Origin: Limnomonas spitsbergensis | Taxonomy: Eukaryota > Chlorophyta > Chlorophyceae > Chlamydomonadales | DNA length: 64,000 nt | Assembly: GCA_037349105.1 (NCBI GenBank) | Contig: JAYJMM010000015.1 | Span: forward strand, 1,054,001 to 1,118,000 | Reading direction: 5' to 3' | In this document: in pieces, positions 12,401 to 21,277 of the stretch | Layout: each line of letters opens with the position of its first letter | How positions within the stretch are numbered: the stretch's first letter is position 1 | Notes under the pieces: generated by a model | The model's input: the letters and a program-made list of their open reading frames with translations, nothing else | Databases searched by the model: none | What the model was told of the DNA's origin: nothing | Translations under genes and position numbers: made by a program

Positions 12401-15400
12401 CAGCCCCGGCACCTGCCTGCCTGCCTGCCAGGCCCCGCATTGCACATCCCCACGCACGTGCGCAAGCCCTAGCCTGTGCCCCCTCTTTTGCCTACCTGCG
12501 TTCTAGGCCTGACAATAACCCACACCGCCTACATGTGTAGGAACCTCCCTGCTCCCACCCCGCCGGCCAGGTATCGCCTACCACACACCCACTTGCACCT
12601 GCACCAGCCCCGCCCTGCTCCCCTGTCCCCCCGTCTGCCCAAGCCTACCCCTCTCACTACCCACACACCTGCCCCAGCCCCTCCCTGCTTCCTCGTACCC
12701 CTCCCCCCCCCCCCCCCCACACACACACCTGAACCAGCCCATCCCTGCTTCCGCACCTCCCCTGTCTGCCCAGGCCTGCTCTACCCTGCACTACCCCACA
12801 CACCTGCACCAGCCCCTCCCTGCTTCCTCGCACCCCCCCCCCCCACACACACACCTGCACCAGCCCCTCCCTGCTCCCCTCCCCTACCTGTCTGCTCAGT
12901 CCTACTCTCGCACTACCCCACACACCTGTGCCAGCCCCTCTCTGGTTCCTCGCACCCCCCCGAACCCCCCACACACACACCTGAACCAGCCCCTCCCTGC
13001 TTCCTCGCCCCCCCCCCCCACACACACACCTGTGCCAGCCCCTCCCGACGCTCCTTCTTCTGTTGCACTTGCTTCAGCTTACGCAGCTCGGACTTGCTGA
13101 GCTGGCGCTCTGGCGGCACCTCCTTGGCAGCCCCGCCACCGCCGCCGCCCCTTGCGGACGGCAGCACCAGCGGGCCTCCGGAACCTACTCCCCTGCACAG
13201 CCAGATCATAGGCCAGTACATGGGTTGGGTCTAGGGTTTCGGGTCTAGGGTCTATGGTTTAGGGTTTAAAGTCTAGGGATTAGGCTCCAGGGAACAGCCA
13301 AAGAGTTGCACTGCTGAGATCGCCATGCCAAGACCTGCAGCAAACTGGCAAGGTGCACTGGCTCAGGGCCGATCCGAGTGGGTTAGTATCCCAGGGCCAG
13401 TTGGCACGGGCTGGTATGGCCATATTGTGGTGAGGTGACCATCGTCCTGGGCCAGCGTTTCGTTTGTCGTGACTCAGCTACTTGTCAGCTACACTCAGGC
13501 CGCTGGCCTGAGGCCCCATTTGTGGGCACCAGTCATAGGCCAGTCCAGGTTTGGGCCTAATGGGGCCTCTGGCGGTCACGGGGCGGCCGGTCAAAGGTGG
13601 ACTCGTGGCCGAAAAAAGAAACACTGCCCCGGGCCGACAGGGGTTCTGGTGGTAGCCCAGGGCCGAGTGGCAATATGGCAATAGCTGTGTTGGCGGTCCA
13701 AGACCGACCGTTAGAGCCGTTGCCCTGAGCGCAGTTGAGGATGCACCCCAGCAGCAGCAGCCAATAATGGATTCAGCTTGGCGTTGATTGATTGGACTTG
13801 TCAGCATTGGCGGTCATAGACCGGCCATTGCAGCTGTGGCCCTAGGGGCAGCTTAAGGATGCCCCCAGACAGCAGCAGCCAAGAATGGGTGGGGCTTGGC
13901 GTTGTTTATTCTGACGTCCGCATCCCCAGGAGTGTTCGCTTTAAGGTGCAAGAGCTACAAATCATGATAGCCTTTGGCCGGGAGGCCCTCGTGCAGCAAG
14001 CCCTGCTCTGCTTGGGTCACAGGCTGGAGGTGTCTGCCAAGAGAGACAGGGCAGGTTTGGGATTGATTTTGGACTGTTCAGCCTCCCAGGCACTGTTTGC
14101 TTGTGCTTGTGCTACAATTCAGCGACACCACTGCCGGGAGGAGGTTCAGGTGCAGCAAGCCTTGCCGCTTGGGCCACTGGCCGTACATCAGTCAAGCGGG
14201 TATCGAGTTTGACAAAAATTTGTTGGATGTGTCAGCAGTACCGGTATGTCATTTAGCTGTATTTGGAATGCAATTTTGGTGGCCAGAAGTATAGTGAATC
14301 TGTGGTGGTGACCGCGCCGCAAGACCCGATATTCCCCCAAACCTAATTATTTTCGACGTTTTTCTTTACCATGCGACTGACCCTCGGTGTCGCCAAATTA
14401 ATTATTTCGTAACCACCTTCGCTACGACTCGTAACCAGTAACCACTGAAAATAAACACAGCTTCCATATCAGATTGTCAGCCTCCCGGGGGTCGGGCTGG
14501 TTGCATGGCAGAGTGCATGGTAGCATCTGCTGCGGTCGCGACAGCCTCCATGCACACCCACCCCAGAACCGTTTCGGACAGGACGAGGCAGGATTTGAAA
14601 CCGGAAGGATAGGATGTTTCACTTTACTTTTGTATCAAGGCAAGACAGGCATGGCTCAGTCATGCAAGGTAGTGCCCGCTTTGCAACGCCTGGACCATCA
14701 GGTATTCAGGTATTCAGGTATTCAGGTATGCAGGTATTCAGGTTTTCAGGTATCGTCATGAGGATCAGGCATCCAGCATGCCGGGGGAGTGATATTCACT
14801 CATAGTGATTTTCTTGGGAGGTGTTAATGTGGTACTTCTGTGGTGACGTTAAGGTAATGATTGGATGATGTTGTTTGAGATGATGTACCCGCAAGTGTGG
14901 ATCCCCCCATACCCTAAAAACACATGGCAAAGCAGCAGCAGCAGCAGCAGCAGGGACAACAGCAGCGGCTGTGGAGCAAAGAAGGAATGGCTAGAGCTTG
15001 ACAGCTTTATGGCATGGAAGAGGCATGGCAAGCGCTTGTCAGGGACATGGCCTGGGCATGGGAAAGGCATTGCGAGAGGCAGGGGCCATGGGCAGGGTCC
15101 ATCCACAGCCAGGAGACCCTCTGGCCAAGAGCTTTCCCATGGTCATACAAGTGCAAGACTGTGGTGTGGAACGCAATGACCCAATGATGGACATGGGGCA
15201 TGGGAATTTCAGCAGCTCCTTCCGGGTGGGACGACTATGTTTTGAAGTACCGGGATGCAAGGACCCAATCCTGGACATGTGAGCCACGCTTTCCAGGGTC
15301 GTGGCTGTAGTGTTGAGCATCGGTGTGAGCCGCTGTTGTTGGCGAGCTAACGGCACATTTCAGCTACACTTTAGCTACATGTCGCCTTACGGCCGGGGCC

Positions 15401-15689
15401 GGGTGCAGTACCTTTGCTGCTCGGGACACCGGCCGTAAGCCGCTACTTTTGGTCCCCGATGGCCCATTAGAGGCTGCCCGGCAGCTTCTTCAAAGATGGC
15501 TTGGTGCACACTAAAATTAACATTGCTATTCGTTAGGTCTCAGCGCACTCACGCGTCTTCCAGCTGCTCTCTCAGCTCCTCGCTGAGCAAGTCCATCGCG
15601 GAATCATTGCGATTGGCGCCGCTGGCCGCCTTTGAGCGTAGCGACTGCTGCCCAAGGTGCTTCCGCTTCCGTTTCGAGGCGCCGGGCAT
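1..15689 (-). CDS. DHX37: DEAH-box RNA helicase, DHX37/Dhr1 family (3' end outside window)
   Basis: Ten exons on the minus strand, in transcript order: 15553-15689, 13030-13192, 11865-12089, 10614-10778, 9827-9908, 3390-3649, 2778-2939, 2006-2083, 1265-1346 and 142 to beyond base 1. Every join keeps the frame (about 498 residues so far) and uses GT..AG. Visible helicase motifs: Walker A GETGCGKT (about 335-342), TQPRRVAA (motif Ia, about 369), FMTDGILLRE (about 413), DEAH followed by ERS (438-441) and SAT (491-493). The N-terminus has a basic start (MPGASKRKRK), an LVLPS segment, a lysine/glutamate-rich helix beginning LSKSELRKLK, and acidic linkers; this order fits DHX37 (yeast Dhr1/Ecm16, Arabidopsis DEAH13). 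Family role: a nucleolar ATPase that displaces U3 snoRNA from pre-18S rRNA during small-subunit assembly. RecA2 and the C-terminal domains lie left of the window. The start ATG (15689) is my choice, since no upstream acceptor is near. Nearly every intron carries tandem copies of its own splice sites. The family call is very secure; the first two exons are slightly less so. Confidence 0.92.
476..1264. other. Rest of DHX37 intron 9, no gene seen
   Basis: Between the pseudo-exon copies and the DEAH exon. It contains GGGTTTAGGG runs near 480-500 and 1005-1022, and a short tract of GATCCAGATCCAG repeats (about 650-735). Two overlapping 109-codon ORFs here have no recognisable content. Confidence 0.5.
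1385..2005 (-). repeat. Pyrimidine-rich intron with extra copies of the 5' splice site
   Basis: The plus strand is a long CCTCC/CTCC tract. On the coding strand the genuine donor GGTGCAG|GTAGGG (exon end 2006) recurs with its flanks near 1825-1850, 1725-1750 (GC instead of GT) and 1625-1650. This gives about four units of 100-130 bp. The 186-codon serine/proline ORF on the plus strand is a by-product of the CT bias. Confidence 0.75.
2084..2480 (-). repeat. Tandem copies of the 3' splice site of DHX37 exon 8
   Basis: The genuine acceptor and exon start (2083, coding VRYDRVVG) is followed upstream in the intron by three or four diverged copies of the ~100-bp segment (about 2130-2215, 2265-2310, 2335-2385). 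Each copy retains versions of the plus-strand text catagcagacctgg and ttgagggca. Confidence 0.7.
2529..2777 (-). repeat. Two extra copies of the donor end of DHX37 exon 7
   Basis: The last ~75 bp of exon 7 (coding ...EELGQELGNTVGYQ) plus its donor and following intron are repeated with a period of about 120-130 bp (ends near 2540 and 2655). The copies still read LGQELG but have lost the glycine/tyrosine residues. They are decayed exon ends with GT-containing junctions. Confidence 0.8.
2985..3150 (-). repeat. Two extra copies of the acceptor end of DHX37 exon 7
   Basis: The real exon 7 starts at 2939 with VPQFLLEAGYG. Copies with intact AG acceptors start near 3031 (VIQSLLEAEMG) and 3131 (VPQLLLKAGYG), a period of about 95-100 bp. 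Exon 7 is therefore duplicated at both ends. Confidence 0.85.
3173..3195. repeat. TAAA microsatellite
   Basis: About five and a half perfect TAAA units in the intron between DHX37 exons 6 and 7. Confidence 0.95.
3295..3389 (-). repeat. Copy of the P-loop exon end with its donor site
   Basis: Immediately downstream of the Walker A exon (end 3390) lies a second copy of its last ~30 bp plus GTGTGT, about 75 bp away (exon-like end near 3317). The copy would read GETGCCKTTQ, so the P-loop glycine before the lysine is replaced by cysteine. Its donor is intact. Confidence 0.8.
3655..3800 (-). repeat. GTTGAGGGTTTGCGG repeat at the acceptor of DHX37 exon 6
   Basis: A G-rich plus-strand tract (tgagggtttgcgggttgaggg and variants) that abuts the acceptor. 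On the coding strand it is CAACCCGCAAACCCTC, of which the functional acceptor CAACCCGCAG is one unit. Confidence 0.8.
3801..4350. other. Intron 5 of DHX37, no gene seen
   Basis: Non-repetitive intron sequence between the acceptor-side repeat and the 16-bp array. The 89-codon plus-strand ORF at 3966-4235 shows no recognisable domain. Confidence 0.45.
4351..5270. repeat. 16-bp minisatellite, about 57 copies
   Basis: The unit is gtctggacagaagccc, with variants ending cagcagccc or ccagcagccc. It lies within DHX37 intron 5. Because 16 is not a multiple of three and the unit has no stop in most frames, it yields ORFs of 180-381 codons on both strands (SGQKPVWTEARLDR-type and RRASVQTGFCPDGLL-type). 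These are not credible proteins. Confidence 0.97.
5271..6597. other. DHX37 intron 5 / upstream region of the SOD gene
   Basis: Contains a homopolymeric C tract (about 5760-5785), a degenerate family-1 dispersed repeat (about 5395-5466) and a family-2 dispersed repeat (about 5995-6150). No convincing coding exon. The ~450 bp before 6598 should hold the SOD promoter; no clear TATA box was identified. Confidence 0.5.
6598..7410 (+). CDS. MSD: Secreted manganese superoxide dismutase, intronless
   Basis: 270 residues in a single exon. It converts superoxide to hydrogen peroxide and oxygen. An N-terminal hydrophobic stretch (LTLLLGIFAYLASA) looks like a signal peptide cleaved near residue 30. The mature part has the full Fe/Mn-SOD fold markers: metal ligands H59 (in HHDTHHNGY), H121 (in AYNHAMFW), D216 and H220 (in DVWEHAYY). 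Gly four residues before H121 and Gln in STANQDNP are the Mn-type signature rather than the Fe-type. Six N-glycosylation sequons (N102, 131, 134, 141, 162, 185) support passage through the secretory pathway. The first ATG after the upstream stop is used. The gene lies inside DHX37 intron 5 on the opposite strand and, unlike its neighbours, has no introns, which may reflect retroposition or intron loss. The identity is certain; the extracellular location is inferred. Confidence 0.97.
   Translation: MAVKAATTMSPAGIMMLTLLLGIFAYLASAQAKVFELPALDYPYDGLEPTIDTQTMIFHHDTHHNGYVNNLNNLINSVPDNEAMQVLTLTHLVKQVGTGKLNLTTDQEITLRNNGGGAYNHAMFWRVMAPNGTNATDLPSNSSSLAIALEKDFGSPEAMMQNFSTAAATRFGSGWAWLVYDTATNMTSVMSTANQDNPLMSTVVGSETLVPLLCIDVWEHAYYLKNGPKRTTYIHNWWNVVNWRQVELNFEAAKSGRVAPMIGAAANVRV
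7411..9480. other. DHX37 intron 5 rich in dispersed short repeats
   Basis: The SOD 3' flank is followed by family-1 repeats (about 8281-8338, 8518-8577, 8714-8765, 9355-9413) and one family-2 repeat (about 8868-9015). No gene seen; ORFs of 60-91 codons are unsupported. Confidence 0.6.
8281..9785 (+). repeat. Cluster of five family-1 dispersed repeats
   Basis: Each copy reads roughly ggcgcccac(n)ggccgagcc, ttttgagcagggcccagagg, tgtaacgtcattgac. Several are preceded by ~50 bp of TTTCCTC-type pyrimidine sequence and gacagt. Copies: 8281, 8518, 8714, 9355 and 9730; the others in the window are near 26735, 26824, 28275, 36938 and, inverted, 39233. The segment TGGCCCAGAGGT resembles a tRNA A box. 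Confidence 0.8.
9481..9650 (+). repeat. Degenerate CAAACCCTAATTGCTGAACCCT repeat
   Basis: Roughly 36-bp units, each with a CCCTA core (caaaccctaattactgaac and relatives), four to five copies. Related in sequence to the telomere-like CCCTAAA motif but diverged. Confidence 0.7.
9941..10152 (-). repeat. 15-bp minisatellite, about 14 copies
   Basis: The unit gcggcaggcaagtga lies close to the acceptor of DHX37 exon 5. Being a multiple of three, it produces 89-139-codon ORFs (AAHLPAAHLP or CRSLACRSL), which are artefacts. Confidence 0.95.
10285..10450 (+). repeat. Family-2 dispersed repeat (SINE-like)
   Basis: A ~160-bp element of the type cagccacattctggctgcag, gggccgggtacagcaa, ggccggtcaaggttccatcc, ccatcggcc, aaaggtggcctggtg. 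The segment ggttcgtcccc seen in the best copies resembles a pol III B box. Other copies: about 5995, 8868, 13480, 13950-14200 (two), 15355, 28918 and 31318, plus inverted copies near 34430-34600 and 35340-35500. Confidence 0.7.
10779..10930 (-). repeat. Tandem copies of the acceptor of DHX37 exon 4
   Basis: The acceptor CCTGACCAG|GAGGAGCCGG (exon start 10778) is repeated twice more at about 65-70 bp spacing (near 10840 and 10905). The copies are separated by GGGTTTAGGGTTTAGGG (plus strand). Confidence 0.88.
10931..11864. other. DHX37 intron 3, no gene seen
   Basis: Small local duplications: cccggaataaggaac units at about 11067-11165, a 100-bp duplication at about 11295-11400 (aggaccagcgcttgcagatg / aggaccaacacttgcaggtg), and a duplicated gacccggtcagcaagg segment near 11685 and 11808. 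A C tract lies at about 11488-11498. Confidence 0.5.
12090..12335 (-). repeat. Two pseudo-exon copies upstream of DHX37 exon 3
   Basis: The first ~25 codons of exon 3 (coding LPDEALALMRP) plus acceptor recur twice at ~115-bp spacing, with starts near 12209 and 12333. The copies read SPDEALAVVR and LPDEALALMR. The reading frame is still recognisable and the AG acceptors are present. Confidence 0.85.
12590..13029 (-). repeat. About seven copies of the donor of DHX37 exon 2
   Basis: The real exon ends EGLAQ at 13030 with CACAG|GTGTGTGTG. Units of about 55-65 bp repeat CTGGTGCAG|GTGTGTG (or TTCAG|GTGTGTG) followed by a G-rich tract, across 440 bp. Read as protein this gives REGLVQVCVWGGG strings. 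Confidence 0.88.
13193..15552. other. DHX37 intron 1, no gene seen
   Basis: Contains TTTAGGG-like sequence at 13220-13290, family-2 repeats at about 13480-13610 and 13950-14215, a tract of (aggtattc)n at 14700-14750, a short CAG run at 14934-14952 and a family-2 copy at about 15355-15515. The ORF at 14865-15179 is not supported. Confidence 0.5.
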
Positions 15690-16716
15690 GGCGTCGGTGG
15701 GTCACTTTCAGAAGTGTGGCAGATTAATGAGCGGTGTCAAGTGGATTGTTAATTGCTCAGTGTTCGTTGCTCCACAGCCTCTGCTGTTGCCCCTGCTGCT
15801 GCTGCTGCTTCGCCATGTGTTTGAAGAGTATGGGGGGGGTCCACACTAGCTGGTACATGTACGAGCATGGAGTTCGGGCGGAGTACGAGCATATGCCTCC
15901 ACTCTTTGGGTGGCTGATTCAATCCTCATGTGGCTGACTCAATCCCCGTGCACTTTACATTGAGAGCAACAAAAAGGACCACACGAACGCCAACTTGCTG
16001 TTGTGTTACGCACTACCTCCGCGCAATATCATCAAATTTTGTGTTTTGGAGGACCTAACGGGCATTACCAAGTCAAGCGGACATCAGGCAAGTTCATCCC
16101 CTACGTTCACAACCTTTAAATTGATCGGGCATAATGACTGAGCAGCCAGTTTGGGAGGTTATCTTGTTAGAAACCTCTCGAGACCTGTTAGAAACCTGTT
16201 ATTCAATATTACGTGAATGCCAATGATGTGCATGTTCACGGGTGCGCACACATGTCACTATACGTCGCACAGTGAAATCGCGGATGCTCACTCTCTCTTA
16301 CCGATGCATGCGCCGTCTGCTTACCCATCTCCTTCCTCCTCCGCATCATCAATCCATGCAGTGAGGTATTTCTGCGCAAGCTCGGACCCGGACTTGGGTG
16401 GAAGTACTGCCCCCTCACTCATTCATCGCTGCATACCACAAGCAACACAATACCACTGAAGCCAGCCAGCCGAGTTCGCATAAACAGCAGTTTAAGAGCG
16501 CCCCTGCTCGTCTGTAGTACATTGTTAACGCAAGAGACTCCCCGCCCTTTCTTCGGGCACCACACACCCCCACACGCACCCTGTCCCGGGAGGCACATCA
16601 ACAGTGCATGGCGATGATGACCATGGTGACGAAGCGTCTCGATGACAGCAGGATAGAGTGAGCAAAACGCGACCGGGAAGACAGCCTGCACCTCCTGCGG
16701 CCTTGACACCTCCAGC
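15690..16716. promoter_or_regulatory. Divergent intergenic region between DHX37 and the 16.7-kb ORF
   Basis: About 1 kb between two outward-facing start codons, so it should contain both promoters. No specific element could be assigned. A CAG/CTG-rich stretch lies at 15775-15815. It also holds a possible minus-strand exon (separate entry). Confidence 0.35.
16325..16406 (-). other. Possible isolated exon
   Basis: 82 nt flanked by GGGGGCAG (acceptor) and GG|GTAAGC (donor). It reads LPPKSGSELAQKYLTAWIDD followed by an acidic end, a protein-like composition. No partner exon was found, so it may be chance or part of an unannotated minus-strand transcript upstream of DHX37. Confidence 0.22.
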
Positions 16717-18240
16717 ATGCAAGCTAAGGCGTGCCATGACCACACCTTCCGCATGTCTCCCTGGGCTCACCAAGACCAGGAGGAGGGGGACCCGCTGCTG
16801 CTGCTGTTCGCAGCGCAAACCCCCGAAATGTACCTCGCATGGGAGTCAGAGCTGTCTCCCCGTTGTGAGCCTACGGGCAATGGGCCCGCGGCTGTTGTCC
16901 CCATGCCCGACCCTAGCTGGCTCTTGTTGAGGGCGGCTTCTTGTGTTGCTGCGCCCGAGGACAGCAGCCTTGCTGCGACAAACTTGTTATTCGCATGGCC
17001 CTCGACAGGTGGGGGCGACGCCAGATCCCTTAAGAAGCAAGAGCATGAGTTGCTGCAGGGGAAGGAGCAGGGGCTGCCTGAGGTGCAGCTGGTAGGCCTG
17101 AGGCGGCGGCCGTCTCCCCCGGAGCAGCCACAGGCCTCAGCTTCGTCCCCTCGCCCGCACCCCCGGTCCACTGTTCTCGACTGCTCGCTGGCGTACATGG
17201 CCTCCTCACCCAACGCCTCACAATTCCTCAGCGCAGCGGCACCAGCGAAGGCTCCTCCCTTTAGCCGCCTCAGAACGGAGTCAACAACTCGGCTTTGCCG
17301 CCTCGGCACAGCGGCAGCAGCATCGGCTCTCCCGCACTGCCGCCTCAGTGATGGCGGCGCCGCGGAGGGTTCGGAGCAGCGGGCACGGCACCTCCGTGGC
17401 GACGAGCTTCGGCAAGGGGCAGATGGTGGTGCGATCGCTGCTGTTGAGTGCGCCGCGACAGAGCCGTCGATTCCCACTCATCAGATGGGTGAAGCCCGCC
17501 TGCCCAGCGCCTCCTCCGAATCGTCCTCGTCGGACGAGGAAGAGGACGACGACGAGAAGGACGAGGAGGAGGAAGCGGATGGCGGCAGCGATGACGATAG
17601 AGCCCCAGCTGAGCCCTCTCCCCGCTGCGCCACAGCCTCGGAGCCGCGCGCTGGGCCTGAACCCACGCTGCGCACCGCAAAGACTCCGGCGTCTCCATCG
17701 AACAAGCCAGAGTTCAACCTCGAGGCAGCAGGCGCCGCCGCCGCTGCCGCGTTGCCCCCAGATTCCTCGGGGGCGACGCCAGGAGAGCCAGTGGAGCCCC
17801 TCCTGCCCGTGTCGCGTCCTTCGCGGTCAGGGTTCATGAGCTTGCGCAGCCAGATCGAGGGTCGGGACTTTCCCAGGCGCAAGAACCCCGTGCAGCTGGA
17901 GCCGCGCTGTCAGCAGCAGAGCTTCCGCGACGAGCTGGCCTCTCGTCAGAGGGCTGCCTTGGCTGCGCAGTGCCTGCAGCACCAGCAGCGGGAGCGGCAG
18001 CGCCCGCAGCAGCTTGTCGAGGCCGGCGGCCAGCTGCTGGATTCCGCGGGGGACGGCCACGAGGCTGAGGCGGAGCGGCTGATGCGCCAGATCCTGCGGA
18101 GGAGGATGAACAGGGAGGGGCGCATGGCCCTGGCGTCGCAGGGCCGCAGCGACCCGCGGCTCGGGCAGGAGGCGAGCCACCAGATGGACAGCTCGGGCGG
18201 GGAAGACGGGCAGGTGAGGCTGGCGGGGAGCGTCGATTGA
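16717..18240 (+). CDS. Unrecognised acidic protein, single exon (507 residues)
   Basis: An open frame of 1.5 kb in unusually GC-rich sequence. I do not recognise a family. Visible features: an Ala/Ser/Pro-rich first half; an acidic, serine-rich tract at roughly residues 270-300 (SSSDEEEDDDEKDEEEEAD); an Ala run near 350; and a C-terminal third rich in Arg, Gln and Glu (FRDELASRQRAALAAQ, RLMRQILRRRMNREGRMALA) that should form charged helices. Acidic tract plus basic helices is common in nuclear or chromatin proteins, but that is only analogy. Minus-strand ORFs over the same DNA (236, 149 and 133 codons) are shorter and look like shadows. The true start could be an upstream exon. Confidence 0.5.
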   Translation: MQAKACHDHTFRMSPWAHQDQEEGDPLLLLFAAQTPEMYLAWESELSPRCEPTGNGPAAVVPMPDPSWLLLRAASCVAAPEDSSLAATNLLFAWPSTGGGDARSLKKQEHELLQGKEQGLPEVQLVGLRRRPSPPEQPQASASSPRPHPRSTVLDCSLAYMASSPNASQFLSAAAPAKAPPFSRLRTESTTRLCRLGTAAAASALPHCRLSDGGAAEGSEQRARHLRGDELRQGADGGAIAAVECAATEPSIPTHQMGEARLPSASSESSSSDEEEDDDEKDEEEEADGGSDDDRAPAEPSPRCATASEPRAGPEPTLRTAKTPASPSNKPEFNLEAAGAAAAAALPPDSSGATPGEPVEPLLPVSRPSRSGFMSLRSQIEGRDFPRRKNPVQLEPRCQQQSFRDELASRQRAALAAQCLQHQQRERQRPQQLVEAGGQLLDSAGDGHEAEAERLMRQILRRRMNREGRMALASQGRSDPRLGQEASHQMDSSGGEDGQVRLAGSVD

Positions 18241-18589
18241 TTTCTTACAAAACTGTTCACGGTCCTGGTGATTCAACTGAAAGCGCCCTTACCTTCCGGG
18301 CGGGGCCGCCAAACTGTGTGCGAGGGGTGAAAACCGCCCTGCTCTGCACCTACGGTGAGGGACCCAAAACTTGTCCTCCACGTAGTGGAACTGCAGATTT
18401 TGGAACCCTTCGGGTTCAATTTTGGGTCCCAGACGATAACGGGCGTCTGCCTTCTGCTCATCAGGGTGATGGTTCCTGCTGTACGACAGTCGTTGGGTCA
18501 CCACTAAGTACCAACCTGCCTACCTGTCACCTGACAGTCTTCTCGTGGGGCTGTGGGTCATGTTCGGTGCCTCGTTCTTCTCCTGGTGA
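18241..18589. other. 3' flank of the 16.7-kb ORF
   Basis: Non-coding; no repeat or gene recognised before the 11-bp array begins. Confidence 0.4.
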
Positions 18590-19015
18590 TATTAGTGTGA
18601 TTCCAGTGTGATGTCAGTGTGATACCAGTGTGATACCAGTGTGATGCCAGAGTGATGCCAGTGTGATACCAGTGTGATACCAGTGTGATGCCAGTGTGAT
18701 ACCAGTGTGGTACCAGTGTGATGCCAGTGTGATTCTAGTGTGATGCCAGTATGTTACCAGTGTGATGCCAGTGTGATGCCAGTGTGTTACCAGTGTGATG
18801 CCAGTATGTTACCAGTGTGATACCAGTGTGATGCCAGTATGTTACCAGTGTGATACAAGTGTGATGCCAGTGTGATGCCAGTGTGTTACCAGTGTGATGC
18901 CAGTATGTTACCAGTGTGATACCAGTGTGATGCCAGTATGTTACCAGTGTGATACAAGTGTGATGCCAGTGTGATACATGTGATGTGACTGTGATGTGAG
19001 TGTGATGTGAGTGCA
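18590..19015. repeat. 11-bp minisatellite, about 38 copies
   Basis: The units gtgtgatgcca and gtgtgatacca alternate with gtatgttacca variants in a higher-order pattern (a block of about 110 bp repeats near 18770-18860 and 18880-18970). It gives a 95-codon ORF of type ITLVTYWHHTG on the minus strand, not a gene. Confidence 0.95.
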
Positions 19016-19222
19016 ATGCCACCAGGATGTCGCCTCCTTTTAGGGGTCTTTGGGGTCTCTAAGGTGCTGAATTTGCGTATGTCCTGATCCAGATCCAGAG
19101 CAGCTGTATTGGTCCATAGTGGTCTATCCTCTCACCAAAATTTCTGGCTGCTCATGTTGAGTGGCGCAGCAGCAGCCACAATGTGAAAAGGTTTGCGCCC
19201 CTGTTTATTTTTAGGGTTCTAC

Positions 19223-19280
19223 AGTGATCTTACTGCGCCCAGCCAGCCCGGCCGGGCTGGCTGGGCGCAGTAAGGTCACT
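19223..19280. repeat. 58-bp near-perfect palindrome
   Basis: Two 29-bp arms meet with no spacer at 19251/19252 (centre cccggccggg). The only mismatch is T at 19228 against the partner of 19275. On a single strand it would form a very stable hairpin. Confidence 0.95.
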
Positions 19281-21277
19281 CCTGCTTGGGCATCTGGCCG
19301 TGGGCTGGTTCTGGGGCCCTTTGGTGGCTGGGTGTAGTAAGGTGCTGGGGCCGGTTCTGGGTTGGTCCATGTCGGCCAAGTTCTAGCTGACTAGCAGCCT
19401 GCCACAGTCGGTCTGGTGCGCACTTCAGCATGAGCAATGAAGCAGTGTCATTCACCTGCACTCTGTTGGGCTTCATAACTGCTAGCCCCGCCCCACACTA
19501 ACACACCTGTGAAAATGTAGGATGCGTGATGAGGTCCTTGTCTCCTTGAAGCCTCGTCAGCTACCCAGCACCCACCCTTGAACCTTGTCACTTCCAAGGA
19601 ACTCGATTCTCACCTCTGAAAACTCACTTCGCACTTTCGACATCTCAATTCCAGTTTTTTTCTTTTCACGTTTTGCTTAACACTTATGGCCTATACCGTA
19701 CATAAATTGCTTTCGACTTTTTGCGCATCTAAATCTCACTTGACACCTTCCGTCTTACAAGTCGGAATTCGTTGTATTGTTAGTTCGTTTTTCGTCTTTA
19801 AGCCCGCCATATACCGGTACCCAATTTCGCTATTTTTCTGATTGGAAGCTGAAATGTTTTACAACGTTGTTTACGACCGGTGGTTTATGTCGCTCCAAAA
19901 CCTGTCAAAATGGCAATCACTTGTTCATTTTTGCCCCATCACCGAACGCCTCGGCAAAAGCTTAGCTGTCGAACAATATCAGCATCAATTTGATATTAAG
20001 TCAGCAAAGTGGCATCGGAAGTGGCATACAAGCTACTACCTGTGCGGTGAACGGCGCCACGTTCCGTGCTCGCGATTTTCCCCGGGGTTTGGGGCCAACA
20101 AATCGGTACCATAAAACCGGTTTGACCAGAGGGGTTTGACTCTGCGTTTAATTAATTATTTTGGAAGTTTGCTGAGTGGTGCGCGACAGAAGAATAATTA
20201 CCGGTAACAACTATTTCTGGGGGTACCCAAAGTCCCAAACATCAAAAACTTCAGCTGCGCGTGCGGGGAGTACGGTACTTTTGCCTGCTGGACGAAGTTG
20301 ATGTATCAGTTCTCAACAGGGGTGCGTGGACCCCATGCCGTTTTACGGTATCCGTTTTTGTGGGTTGTTCGTTTCGGTATGATTTGTAAAAAAATCTAAC
20401 CAAACATTTTTTGAATTACAACCGAGAAACGATATCCGACTGATGGACGGGAGCACATTAAGTTTCCCCGTACTAAATGTGGTGTTTTTACTACTGACGA
20501 CTTCCCCCCTCTGCTTTCCTCTTAATATAGAACCTTATAGGAGGTGGAGGGGACATGGAGTGGGTTCAAGAGGTGGCCATGGTTGAGGAGGTGGAGAGAG
20601 TATATTTTGGCTCAAAGCGTTAGATGTTACATGTTGGATGTAAGATTCCAGATTTGTCAGAGGCAGCGTCAACTCCATTAGACCGTTTACGTCATTTTGG
20701 CGATATTAACGCCCTTACGAGGTTATTTGGGCAACCGAAACAACCAACGGAGAGAGTAAACACAAAATCGATCAGGAAACTCATACGCGCCTAGCAAATA
20801 AGTGCGAGTCTCAGTTCATATTTGGCGATACCAACGCCCATATTCGGGCCCGTGCGGCCATAGAAATATGGTGTAGTGTGAACAAGAGGCCTGTCAAACG
20901 CTTTTGGAAATCAGGGCATTAGTAACCTCCACTGAACCAGAACCCTGTCACATCCTTTTGGAATCGGATCAACAGCCACCTCATATTTGCAAATTTATGT
21001 CACACTTGTCTCCGGCGAGCAATCGAAAGGGAGACACCCGTGGGAGTCCCGCGATTCCTCGACCTAAAACCACCACATTTTGTACATGAGAACATGACGT
21101 ACGGGGACATTGAAACTAATTTCCCACTTTCAAGCAACACATTTTTTCCTTTTCACTTTTCACTTTCCTGTCAAATACACTTCGCGTTTTGGGAACTGTG
21201 AAAAGGACATCACCCTTTGCTTGTTTTTGTTGTTGCAGCCGTCAACAGGGGGAGTGTCTCCAGGATCGGCCTCAGAT
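19281..21277. other. Intergenic, AT-richer, no gene seen
   Basis: About 2 kb of lower-GC sequence with no coherent ORF above 90 codons. A TTTCC-rich stretch and TTGTTGTTGCAG just before 21240 could be an intron end leading into the following reading frame. Confidence 0.5.
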
